A stretch of DNA of 64,000 bases from Phalacrocorax aristotelis (Eukaryota; Chordata; Aves; Suliformes; Phalacrocoracidae): contig NC_134282.1 of assembly GCF_949628215.1 (NCBI RefSeq), forward strand, positions 10,414,223-10,478,222, in the 5' to 3' direction. Below, one piece after another: positions 23,469 through 34,802 of this stretch. The position numbers and the translations under genes are program-made. Position 1 is the first letter of the stretch. Every line of letters begins with the position of its first letter. Under the pieces are notes generated by a model that worked only from the letters and a program-made list of their open reading frames with translations, was not told where the DNA came from and did not search any database.

Positions 23469-24071
23469 TAAATTAACTTTCTTAGTTTCTATTTAGGACA
23501 GTAGAAAGGCCCAGCTTCTCATCTCTTCAGAACGGCCACAGAGACACCTCATGAGCTGGCCAACACCATTTAAAGAGCAGTTGGTCTTAATTTTTACCGA
23601 AGTCACAAAACGATGTAACTACTCTGCATATAATTTTGTTTATATAATTTAGTATATAATGCACTGTTTAACTCTGCCATATATTTTGAAAAATATACAA
23701 ACCTGCTTTAACCACATTAGCAATATTTGATAGACAGCTGTCAATTACTTAACAGTTTAGGACAATATCAGACACTCCTATAACTTCATTTTAAACTACA
23801 AAAAGAACATAAATTCATATAAAATAGAACAGATTAAACAAACTTCTTTCCCCCCGAGGAAAAATTAGATACCAACTCAATCTGCCATTGCGTGAAACAT
23901 GAATATAAAATAAGTTACAATTAGTAATGCCTGCATTGTTGAGCTATGAACTGGTCGAATGAAATCTTAAAAAAACTATACAGTATTATTGCACTCCATG
24001 AATGTGCAGTATCTGGAAACACGCCAGCACTGAAAGAGGTCTTTCATTAAGTTTTTTTTCAGGAGGCACAA

Positions 24072-24149
24072 CGTGGCTGCGAGAGAAGCATCCAGTCTGT
24101 ACTAACAGCGTGCTGTCTTCAGTACAGGCCTTCATGGGTCTGAGCCACG
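24072..24149 (-). promoter_or_regulatory. SELENOT: SECIS element (form 2) of SELENOT
   Basis: Read on the minus strand, helix I pairs CGTGGCT (24143-24149) with AGCCACG (24072-24078). The non-Watson-Crick quartet is ATGA (24132-24135) against GGAT (24090-24093), giving U.U, G.A, A.G and a flanking mismatch. Helix II includes CTGTACT paired with AGTACAG. The unpaired AA comes 12 bases after ATGA, followed by a mini-stem ACAGC/GCTGT, which makes it form 2. This order of parts is the signature of a eukaryotic selenocysteine insertion element, recruiting SECISBP2 and the Sec-tRNA elongation factor so that UGA is read as Sec. It lies 1.9 kb after the SELENOT stop, on the same strand. Confidence 0.9.
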
Positions 24150-26033
24150 CTGCCTTTGGAAATCACCACTTAATGCCTGGAAACAGAGACACAAGCGTTA
24201 CAGTCGCCAACCACTCCTGCCCTAAATGAGCAAACCATCTCTGGCGCTGTCAGAACACAGCGCCGAGGCATGTTCTGTAAACTAGGGAGAGCAGTAGGCT
24301 ATGTACCCTTCCGATTATAAAACCAGAATTACAAGCACTCTCTCCTGGGATGTCACGACTCTCGGTGAGAGCGCGCTACTATTATCTGATTTCAGGCAAT
24401 TGCCTACAAGGCTACCATCGGAATGACATGACGTTAGCGTGAACTCAGATAAGGAGACATGACAGCACAAAGTCACTAAGTCTCTCCTAACCTGTAGTGT
24501 TACTCCCCACATGGATGGGAATACAACTGATCTTTTTTGGTTGCTGTTTTTCTAAACTCATGTCCCATTAAATAAAATTCTACATAAGAACAGTCTTAGT
24601 ATACTTTTTAAGCTTGAAGTGACATCAATCTATTTCACAACAAAGAATGCTGCCTGAGACCCTCCAAATCCATACATAGGATGTCGGGCTTCAGCAAGCC
24701 CATCTGAAAAGTGCAGGAAACACCAAACTTTTTAATACTATTTTAAAAACTACAAACCAACTTATTTCATGATTAAGACAACTTTTGCTAAATTACTAGG
24801 ACAATCGAGACTTAACTGGCCAAACAGGACATGCCTGCAGTAATCAGAAGTCAACTGTTTCTCATATTCCCTGCATAACGACTTTGCGGGAGCAATCTCT
24901 GAATTTTTCTTTTTTGTTCTCCCCACTTCAGGAAGCCACACGAGTTAGCAGAGGGAGAGATCGGTAGGACAAAAAAAGTGGGGTTCAAAGTCTCAGCTCT
25001 GAAGCAGTAACAAACAGCAAGGCAAGCCCTGGTTACAGAGCTTGTTTTCCTACACAGAGTGAGACTGCCTGCAGTGCTTTGACAGAGCTTAGGTTCCTCT
25101 GACTGCACACCTCAACATGCCGTGTTCTTGCAGAAGCCCAATGATCTTAAACAGAGCTCTGGAGGAAATCTGTGCAAGGTGTTTGAACAGAGCTGGGTCA
25201 TTAGTTGCTACAGCCAGGCCCAACTGATCAGTTTAAGGTGGCGAGACGAGTTGCAAGATGTCAGTTGACAGAAATGGGGGCACAGGGCCTGTCACTTGAG
25301 AGCAAGGTGACTGCTGGCACGTAATGCCAAGAAACCAGCCTCCAACCAAAGCATTCTTTGGCCAAAACTGCACCACAGCTAAGCAATACTCTGCTTAAGT
25401 GGTCTCTGAAGTGTCAGTTGCCAATTTTTGCACCAAGATTTGTAGCACATCAGTGTTCTTATGAAGAATGGTACACTAAATGCTTTGAAAGCCATGAGTG
25501 ACATAGGAACACGGAACTGTTTTTTTCATAAAATATAAAAGCATGGATTGTGAACCCTCTGCTCCTAACAGTCAAGGAATATTTGCCAAAGGTTAAAACA
25601 GTACAGCACACAGATGGGAGCAAGAAAATGTTCTGTTTTCCAGGGTCAGGCAATTCAGCTAGGTTACAAGTTACAGAGAAATCTCTGTAACTTAGCACAT
25701 CGACTATTTTAAGGCACATAACGCAGTGTGTTTTCTGATCTCTGCATAATACAGTTCACTAACTTAAGGCCTGCACACAGTGACAAATTTTTTTGTGCCC
25801 AAAGGGATGACAGTTTCCAGTTTTGAAACAGGTAGAACAAACCCCAACCCAAAACCACCCACCAAAACAGTATCTGTGAAACAATCCATGTCAATTTACT
25901 GAAAGTCACTAGAACTGGTTCTCTTTTAAATGAACAATGTAAGATTACAACACTCAAACTGCGACATACGAGTCAACAGCCAGCTGGTGACTGGAAGAAG
26001 ACTTACAAGAAGTTTCAGTGCTGATAGATGGGG

Positions 26034-29000
26034 CTATGATCGATGATGAGGCATTGACTCCATGTGCACATTGAGCTTCATTTCATTATCAAGAATTTGT
26101 ACAAGCTGCTGCATGGAAGGAAGGTGGCCAGACTCTAGCTTAGACCACACTGGAACATCTACCACAAAAGACATGGAGGGGAGAAAAGCACATTGACAAA
26201 GTTAGAAAACATGTAGGGCTAGTTTAAACACAAAATTTAAAAAGATCTAGGAAGCTATGCAAGTTGGTACTATTTCGTGTTGAGAGAAATATCTGGATCT
26301 GGATCAACAATGCTTCAAACGCCTGGCTACGCTAGAACCCAGCCCAACTAGGAGAACAAAGAGTCTAATGCTTCCATTTACAAGTACATCACGTGGATTT
26401 ACAGGTTCAAAATATCCACTGACATACCGTCTAAAAATAGATTAGTGGGCAGCAGAATAGCATACTGAGTTTTTAAACCACCGCTAAATCTTTGAAACTT
26501 GTGGGTCTCATTAGACTTCATCTCACTTCTGCCTCATGTCTAAGGCTGACCCTCAAAGGTTCTGCTTACCAAGATCTGGCTTGGAAGGTTCCACTCGAAG
26601 TAGCTGCAACCATTATTTTTTTCTCTCCCAGAAATATAAAAGACAGCATAGTCCATAAACACCTCAGTGCAGACACAACATTCCTTTCTGATGTTGACAA
26701 ATAATTACTCCCTCCAATTTCCCTCACTGCTATAGCACTCCATGAACCCACACTGAAGAATACAATTGCTGTCCTCTATGTAAAACCAGAAACTTATAGA
26801 AGTCCAGATGTGACCGTTCACTCCTAGGAACGCTCTGCTGCCAATTCTTATCTGAGATTTAGGACTAGAAATGCATTGCATTCAACTACTTTGATGCAAT
26901 ACAGTCAGTCCTTAAAAGGTTCTGTGGTATATGGGTTGACTTTGCAACTACTATATTGGAATGCACCCTGCACAATCATAAATTGAGATTATAAAGTACA
27001 GAGCCAGATGACATTCTTGTACCTAGAGCTTGAAAAATACTGTAGTCCATCAAGCTTACATAATCTTTAAAGCCATAAAATTATTTGGACGCAAGAGGTC
27101 CAGACTCTTAACCTGAAAAATCATATTGCTGTCAGCTGGTACTGAAAATCTGGGAATAACGATGGATTCAAGAGGATTCCAAGGCTAAACCATATTAGAA
27201 AACAGGATAGGGAAAGCATCTAACTAATTAACCAGAGAGTGCACAGCCCTGTTTGATCCTTCCTTACTTAATGCACATCACATGCAAAGAAAGAACATAA
27301 TACAGTTACTCCAAGTGACGAAACATTCCTCTAAATAAGTTTTTTACGTAGCTATTTCAAAATACCTGTTACTGACATCTGCATAAACTGCTTTACAAAA
27401 CCTCTATGACTTTCATAATTTATTGTGATATATAATATCTGAAGTTTCAAAATGGACAGCAATTACCACATAGCATCAGATTTTGAAACACATCACGTCA
27501 TATCATCGTCCCTTATTCTCCCAACACGACAGCTCTCACAAATCTGTGCACACACATGTAAGTAACAACACGATTCCCTTAAACAGAAAGTTCTCTGCTC
27601 ACCATTCAAAGTTATTTCAAATGCACCTGTTGACATACACTGGTTCTCAATCATGTTGCTCAGGAAGAAGACCATCATACAAGCATAAACCTAGAAGAGA
27701 ACAGAGAGAATCCCCGATACTTGAGCCGTGTGAGCCACTGCTTATTTTATTCACTCTTAATAAGCACTGGACATTTACAGGTGTCTTCAAATTCTCCTCT
27801 GCAACTTATCAAGTAATCTTCCAATTGCATAGACATATTCCTCTCATCCTCTTTTTAAAAAGATTGCGCACATTGCCTCCCCAAGACAGGTATCAAAATA
27901 GTTCTGCAACCACCCAAACTCTCAATCCTGATTCAAAGAAAGTTACACCTTCTCTCCCCTTTCCTCCACAAACCTACGCACATCTTAACAGCCAGTTTGC
28001 AGAAGCGCATGGCTACAATGGCGCTTGTAGGATGACAAGGGAACACGACTGCTCCTGCGTACTGCCTGTCATTTTCAGAGTAACACTTCAGATCAAAGAA
28101 CCACAGGCCTAGACACAAACAGCAGAGCAAGTCAAATCGCATTTGTTCACAAGCACTGTCAACCCTCTAGTATTTCTTCAAGCTAATCATCTGGAATTTT
28201 CTGCGTGTATTGGTGCCTCAGGATGAAACGATGCAATCTTGAGCAACACAGCCATCTCGCTCCATTGCTGGCACCTTTATAATTCCCTTTTCATGCACAA
28301 GGGCACATTCACACAGGTTACTGCAACACCAAATTTAGCCCAGGAGATAGATAGTTGTTTACAACATCACAGATCAGATGTACTCCGGCCAGCCTAGTTC
28401 AGTAGGGTATTTGGCCCATTGAATTAAACAGAATATATTACAGCTTCTGTACATTCAAACTGACTGGTGACAAAGGCCCATGGCACCGGGAAGCTCAGTT
28501 TAAGGATCTGTGCACCAATACAATATATAAAGGTTAATAAACTTAAAAGTTGCTTTTGTTTAGTAAAATAAATCTGGAATAAAATTACTATAAATCAGAA
28601 TACAACAACACTAGCTGTTAGCATCATGAGTACTGACTCACAGGGATATTCATCCCACCAGGCATAGACTGTCATGCCCGAGTATGTTCTGCAAAAACAC
28701 CCACAAAATTTCAGCTTGTTTTTTCTAATTGCATGCCTAATCTGTTAGAAGTCTGATGAAAGCAACAACTGCAAAATTGGTATGAGACAACAGAAAAGGG
28801 AAGCTGTAATTTTAACACCAACGATACCGGCTTCAAACTCTACTCTCACACCCAAAAAAATGGATAAATATTTTATCATTTTTGTCCATAACACTAACAT
28901 CAGCTGTCCCTCTGCAGCATCATCAGCTTGGACAGAGAGATGCTGAGAATCAAATCCAGGTCAATCAAAAACATGAAGCACTACTGTTAAGAATAATTAT

Positions 29001-32000
29001 GCTACTGTAATATTCTCAAGTATATTTAGTTATAGACGCCTAAAGGTTCTGTTACGGCTGCAGTGTATGAAAGTTAAATCAGTAAGAATTGTGAAGTACT
29101 CCCAGAGCACTCTCTTGAAGTCATTCTAAAGCTGCTTTTTCAAAATAAAAGAAGAAAGGACGCTGTTTACCTTATTTTCTTGGCCCCACTGCCAGATGCT
29201 TGGAGCTTGCATGCCAAAGAAAGCAAATGGATCCTTGCCAACAATTATTAAGCCTATTAATACTAGTTTGAAGACAGACAGGAAGGATGCTATGTGCCTA
29301 TCAAAAGACAACACATAAAAGTGACTTAGAAGGTTCACAGTTACTACTTCACCACTGTATAGCTATAGTTCACCTTGTTATAAGATTTTTGATAGGGTAC
29401 AATCAAGTGTTTCAGAAGAAATACAAAACTTTTCAAGTAAGTTTACCTTGCTGTATAAAAAACAAACCAAAACAAAAAAACCCACACACACCCCCAAACA
29501 CACAAAAAACCCCAAACAAATAAACCAAAAAAGCAACACGCATTAGCAAAAACACATGTCCTCAGAAGGATACCATTCCTGTACACCGTGCATGCAGGTT
29601 TATCTTTTTTCCTAAGCAGACCTCAAACAGAAATTTGCCTTCAACTTATACATGTCTAAACTGGATAATGCACTCAGTTTCTCAAAGGAGTTGTTCTGTA
29701 TTATAGAGATACATTTAATTGACATGCGCTGCTTCCTCGTAAAGCATTTTCCCAGCAGATGCAGAAAAGTCTACAGTTTTTTGTAAGAATTAAACCTATA
29801 GCCAGAGAGCAAAATAACCCTGAGGTATTCAATCCCGCAGTATTCCTACCACTGTAACTGTTACAATAATTAGGTCAAGAAGTGGTTCAGAAGCCACGAT
29901 AACTACAGCATCACTCTCTAGTGTGTACATAATGGTTTAAATAATAGGAATAATGCTATTTTCGTTTTGTCCTTTTCCAAGTTTCTTTTGGCTTCACCGC
30001 CCTGCCCTCCCCCTCCCCACCATAGTTAAGGACATCCTGGTAGTCTCTCTGATGAGGTTAGCTCTCCCGACTTAGGTATTAAAAATGAACTCCTCCCTCC
30101 TCTGTAACCATAACCTATTACAGAAACATGTCACTAAGTGCATGAGCCTGAGCAACAAATGTGAGTTTACATCCAGATACATCATGAAGAAAAGCTGGAA
30201 AAATTAACTGGGGGAAAAAAGTTAATTATGTAATTTATTTTAGATTGGAACACAACAGGCCTCATCTCTCAGATATCCAAACAGTAATTTGTATGGAAAA
30301 CAAAGGTGGCTATCTGAAAGGAAAAGATAACCAAGCTTGGATGCAATCAAAATGGATCAAATCCCTTAAAATCCCATTTTCAATATTATTTAAGTGTAAA
30401 TACACACATTCGCCACTCACCGTGCTGAGCCTACATATTCGAAAAACGGCAATTAGTACTGCCAGCCATTTGCTTACCTATATATAGGTTGAGGAAGGTA
30501 GTTCTCCCCTTCAATTCGGATGTCTGGGTACCGCTGGCTAATAACCCGCATGTACTCCTCAAACACCCGCCTGTAGCCTCAGGAGACACTAAACACAGAC
30601 AAGGATTGTCACTGAAACTGCAGCGCTGTGTGTTCAAGTCACTGCTAAACTGGCAACACCAGTACTCACATTGTTCATAATCCACTCAGTTTAATACAAA
30701 ACTAAACTTCTTCACATGAAACAAGAAAACTGATTTGCAGGAAAGTTACACCCCAAAACTCCTCACAGCTGGCTAGGCACTTGGTTTTACACAAATTTGT
30801 TCTCATGTACTAGCAGAGACACCATGCTTTGGTGAAGTCCATTCGGCAAGGAATTACTTGTTTTTCCCATGAAAAGCTGTTCAGTTAGAAAGTCAGCATA
30901 TCACCTTGCTCTGCATCCACAAAAAAAAAAAGTTTCACACAATGCAGTTTTAATTCCTCACTAGTTAAATTTAACTCCTTCTGCGAGTGCCCACAGACAA
31001 GTCACATCCCTCCCAGTTATTTCTGCGAGGATGACCAGGTTAACTACAGAAGAGTTAAACATTACAGAGCTGTACTTTGGCTCACAACTCTACCAGCTGC
31101 CTCTGTAATAACTGAAATAAAAATTATCCACCCTCAGCTCACAGCCAAAGAAATCAAACAAGTGCTGTCTCCTGAGCACGTCTTTTGCGGTGCTTCACAG
31201 ATCTGCGTGACGCAACCCGGGCCAGACTCTGCTCCAGGACCTGCAGCGAATATTCTTGAGGCACCCCGGAGCAGCGGTGGGTCGGTCTGTCCATCCCAGC
31301 AGGGCGAGCTCTGGTGGCGGCTGCAGCTCTGTCGGGCCTCCGAGCACGCCGAAAACATGGTGACAAGCGCTGAAAGCTTCCTTATTTTTTTTCTGCAAAC
31401 AAACTACATGTGCTAGAACTACGTCACCCTTTCCTACTTCTGCTCGGTTTTGCTTTGAGCAGCTGATACCACCGGTAACGTTCTCAGAATGATATAAAGG
31501 TGCCTGATCTCCCTGATTGCGACTAATACAATAATTAAAAACGAAACAAAAAAAACCCCAAACCAGAAAACGTGCGTTACGGTCTTTGCTAAAAATACCA
31601 GCTCCTCCTAAACGCAATCCTAAATCGGTAAAATGCCGCACCATATATTAAAATAGCCTGAAAAGATCGTTTTTCTCGCGGGCAGCCGTTCCTCAGAGCC
31701 GCTTCCTCAGGCGCTGGCCGGTGAGCACCGGCGCCCGCCGAGGCCCGAGGCGCAAGGGCGGCCGCGGCCGGTCGAGCCCCGCGGCCCCTGGAGGCGAGGG
31801 GCCGCCCCCGCGGGACGCCGTTCCCAGCGCCCACCGGCCTCGCCCGCCGCCCCAGCCCCGCACGCCACCCCGGCTCCCGCCAGAGCGGGCCGGGCCGGGC
31901 CGGGCCAGGCGCTTCCCCACAGCGGGGAGAAGCGAGCGGAGCGGAGCCGAACGCGGCCCGTCCCGTCCCGGCCGCCGGTTCCCGCCGCGCTGAGGGGAGG

Positions 32001-32223
32001 AAGGCGGGGGGGGGGGGGGGGGGGGAAGGCCCGGCCGGCGCCGCCATCTTGCCGGGCGCCCTCACCAGATCTGGAACTTGAGCAGCGGCCCGGTGGCGTA
32101 GGCCATGCGCAGCTTCTTGGCCGGCAGGCCGCCCTGCTCCGCCGCGCCGCCGCCCGGCCCCGCCGCCAGCGCCACCAGCAGCAGCAGCGCCAGCAGCCGT
32201 CGCCCCGCCGCCGCCGCCCGCAT
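26034..32223 (-). CDS. SELENOT: SELENOT, selenoprotein T, 5 coding exons, 202 residues
   Basis: SELENOT is a thioredoxin-like selenoprotein of the ER membrane, reported to act as a thioredoxin-reductase-type oxidoreductase and to affect calcium and secretory-cell homeostasis. Exons, 5' to 3' on the minus strand: 32223-32066, 30588-30478, 29297-29171, 27690-27603, 26158-26034. The sum is 609 nt and the phases match. The start MRAAAAGRRLLALLLLVALA is a signal peptide. The redox motif C-V-S-U (residues 53-56) has its U encoded by TGA at 30581-30579. A hydrophobic segment FLSVFKLVLIGLIIVG (about residues 95-110) is the membrane helix, followed by DPFAFFGMQAPSIWQWGQEN. The end LNVHMESMPHHRS matches the family. 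The human protein has 195 residues; the extra seven are in the Ala-rich leader. Standard gene finders would break this gene at the TGA. Confidence 0.97.
26159..30477 (-). other. SELENOT: SELENOT introns 2-4
   Basis: Introns occupy 29298-30477, 27691-29170 and 26159-27602; each shows GT and AG on the minus strand. They are AT-rich without recognised genes or full repeats. An A/C-rich low-complexity tract lies at about 29459-29530. The plus-strand open frame at 27483-28112 crosses SELENOT exon 4 in antisense and is not considered a gene. Confidence 0.7.
30579..30581 (-). other. SELENOT: Selenocysteine codon (TGA) of SELENOT
   Basis: In-frame TGA between TCC (Ser) and GGC (Gly), giving C-V-S-U-G-Y-R as in all known SELENOT proteins. 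The reading frame continues for 147 codons to a TAG stop, and a SECIS element is present in the 3' UTR. Confidence 0.96.
30589..32065 (-). other. SELENOT: SELENOT intron 1
   Basis: Its donor is CTG|GTGAGG at 32065 and its acceptor TTTAG ends at 30589. The 5' end lies in the CpG island and holds a run of 20 G on the plus strand (32006-32025) and a YY1-type site (32043-32051). The rest is AT-rich with no recognised gene. Confidence 0.8.
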
Positions 32224-32350
32224 CTCGCCGCCGCCGCCCGCAGCCGCCGCGGAAGCTCGCGAGCCGCCGCACCAAGGTCACGCGAGTGCCGCCCCGCTCC
32301 GCGCAGGCGCCGGCGGCCACGTGACGCCTGCCAGGCCCCGCCCCACCCGG
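31690..32350 (-). promoter_or_regulatory. SELENOT: CpG island and promoter of SELENOT
   Basis: A dense CpG and GC-rich stretch covers SELENOT exon 1, the start of intron 1 and the upstream 130 bases. Visible sites: CACGTGACGC (E-box fused to a CRE-like half site) at 32318-32327, about 95 bases before the ATG; GCCATCTTG, a YY1-type site, at 32043-32051; and further upstream TGACGTAAG at about 32520 and TGACGTCG at about 32542, both CRE-like. Use of these sites is inferred from motif match only. Confidence 0.8.
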
Positions 32351-32880
32351 TCGCCGTCACAGTGTAACCGCGTTTTCGACAGAATTCAGCGTTTCAAAAA
32401 GCCGTTTTTCATTACATAGCCAGGGAGGGGTCCTGGTGGCGTTAAATAACGACGAGAGACCACTGGGAACTCTCGCCGGAAGGAAATGTACCCCCCGAGG
32501 CACCCCATGAGGCCGGATTTGACGTAAGACTACGGAGAAGGTGACGTCGCTGACTGCCCGGCTCATCACAGAGGCAGAATCTGTGACAGCAACGTCGCAA
32601 AGCTGGGCCGAACCCTCGCTCCACCACGGCACCGGCGGGAGAGTTTTAGCTTGTGCAGTCGACAACGCACCACATTGTTTGTAACGGTCACAAATAAAGG
32701 AACCAGGAAAAGGGAAGGGGGAAATGAGGATTGGAAGAAAGGAAAATAAACACTGAGTAAAAAAAAACATGCAAGGGTCACACAGCAGCTGCAGTACCCG
32801 TAGCTTCATTTGTCCTTAGCAGTCAATTATTTTTGATCATGGTGGCATGGCCTCGTTACTTTAATAAGACTCTGTCCTTG
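32351..32880 (-). other. Gap between EIF2A 3' end and SELENOT promoter
   Basis: About 0.5 kb separates the likely EIF2A polyadenylation site from the SELENOT CpG island; both genes run on the minus strand. Apart from the two CRE-like sites near 32.52-32.55 kb, nothing is recognised. The open frame at 32357-32809 minus has no family similarity. Confidence 0.6.
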
Positions 32881-32902
32881 TAACAGAATAACAGAAGTAC
32901 TT

Positions 32903-32923
32903 TTTATTAAAATGCTCTTTATT
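32903..32923 (-). terminator. EIF2A: EIF2A polyadenylation signals
   Basis: Two minus-strand AATAAA hexamers (plus-strand TTTATT at 32918-32923 and 32903-32908) lie about 390 bases after the EIF2A stop. Another AATAAA at 33233-33238, only about 75 bases after the stop, could give a short isoform. Which is used cannot be told from sequence. Confidence 0.55.
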
Positions 32924-34783
32924 TTTTATCTACATCCCATTATTGCATAGAGATCACATCTTTTTAAATATAATAAAGCTATCAAATGGGTAACCTGTGT
33001 GATAACATCACACCCAAACACGGAAAAGATAAACCAACAGGCAGCTTCTGGTTTTTGGGCAATATGCTTTAAGAACATAAACACATTCCTGGTTTGAACA
33101 GCAGCAGAACTGGCTGATGTGATATTTGTTACTTCTTTAGTCTGACGTGCACAAATCTTTAGGAAAGCTTTTTAAAAGGCAAGTGTGCAGCAAATCTGTG
33201 GACTCTGCATCCTCAGTCACTTGCTGAAACATTTTATTGTGTTCAAGTTAATACAAACGATATTTTGCATGAGCTTTGTGTTAACGCCACATTGGATTTC
33301 CATGAAGTTTTAAAGACCCAGTTCTAGGTTTTCCAGTTCCTGAAGGAGAGCGGTTTCTTTCTGAATCTTCTCCAACTGGAACAAAAAAAAAATATCACAA
33401 AATGTCACAGATGTAGCTTATTATAAAACAAAACCAAACCTCAGTAAACCACATACAACTTAACAGTACCTGATTCTTCTCTAGCTGTTTGCCTGCAGCT
33501 GCTTGTTCTTTCAGCTGTTCAATTGCCTTTAGTTTCTGTAAAAAACAAAAGACATTAAAAATAGCGGTGAACCAAAAATCAAAAAAACAGTCTTAGAAGT
33601 TCCTGCGGTTGCAATTGCCTGGTTTACCAGGAGGCAGGTCTCAATATGAAGGGACATTTCATCTAAGCATCTCCAGATGCTTAATCTGGAGTTCCCCACC
33701 ACTAAAAGACATTTCTTTCCAGAAAAAAACCTAGAGAACAGCAGCTCTTCCTAGTCTCTGAACCATAAAACACCGTGCCTTATCTCACTGAAGGGCTAAA
33801 TCCAAATTCAGAAATTATCCCTCCACTATCACTATCATTATCCCTCTTCACTACACATCTTCCTCAGAAAGCCTGGAATATTAATCAAAACAGAGGACCA
33901 TGAAAAGCAGGAGGCAGCAAAAAAAAAAAAAAACACAAGCCCTGCTGGATTATGCAGAAAGGGGAAAGACTGTCTAGCCTGAACTAAACGGCTTCCACTC
34001 TGAAATTATTTAATCCAAGAATTTCCAAGATCAGCAGTAACCTTCGTACTCATACCCTTTAGAAGTTAAAGAAACTGAAACCACATAGCATGGTTCCCTC
34101 CTCAGAACCAAGATCCAATAAACAAGAAGCCACCCAGCTGCTTTCTAAGCATAAACACTTTTAAGCTGTACCCCTACCACTCAGCTGTGAGGACTGGGTG
34201 TACACGCAACAGTATTTGTAATAAGAGACTGGAATACTCTTCCGTGCACCTGTCAGTGGCTTCTAAGCTGCCTAGACGCTGCTCTGGTAAGATCTTTAGC
34301 AGTCCTGGCAAGAGATGACCTCTACTGTTTTATGGGACGGAAAAGCAAAGCAAGTTGGTTTACAAATTCAGGGAGCTACCATCTGTGTAAATGCCACCCT
34401 GCTGAGCTCAGGTCACCTTACAATCAGACCAGATCTTACAGATCATCTCTTAAAGAAATCTGCTGTTCGTTAGAAAAAAAAAAACCTCACCTTTTTTAAA
34501 TTCTTTATTTTCTTGTCAACTTCAGGATCTCCTGATGTTATGGCAGGCACAGCACTCCGTGGTGTATTCTGTGATGCCGAGGACTGTGTAGATCCCTGGT
34601 TTGCATCAGCTTTGGCCTCCTGTAAATAAATAAAACACATTATCTAGAAAATATGCTCTATTACAAAGGGACTGAAAAATGTCTTTAGTAATTTCAAGGG
34701 ATCCATTTAATATTTCTTCTGCCACTAGGTTGCTGGTGTTGTCCAAAATTTGTAAGTGACTTGCTTTGATGTATTGCATTACC

Positions 34784-34802
34784 TATATATATATATATAT
34801 AT
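34784..34802. repeat. (TA)n microsatellite
   Basis: A run of nine and a half TA units in EIF2A intron 11. No function is implied; it is likely length-polymorphic. Confidence 0.9.

Larger units (their letters stand above)
23445..26033 (-). other. SELENOT: SELENOT 3' UTR
   Basis: Non-coding minus-strand sequence from the stop codon to the AATAAA near 23.46 kb. It contains the SECIS element and a perfect 12-bp inverted repeat at 25668-25693. Its extent is set by the need to include the SECIS; the 3' boundary is approximate. Confidence 0.65.

Noticed and set aside
25130-25205. Alternative SECIS candidate (minus-strand AATGACCCAGCTCTG with a downstream CAGAGCT arm)
   Set aside because: The 3' GA does not lie next to the helix, so the quartet cannot form. 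The element at 24072-24149 fits every rule.
27483-28112. 209-codon open frame on the plus strand
   Set aside because: It runs antisense across SELENOT exon 4 and its intron; no family similarity, and the openness is partly a shadow of the SELENOT exon.
31589-32360. Long minus-strand frames of 243 and 217 codons over the SELENOT island
   Set aside because: They are shifted frames over SELENOT exon 1 and its promoter. The genuine frame is short and spliced.
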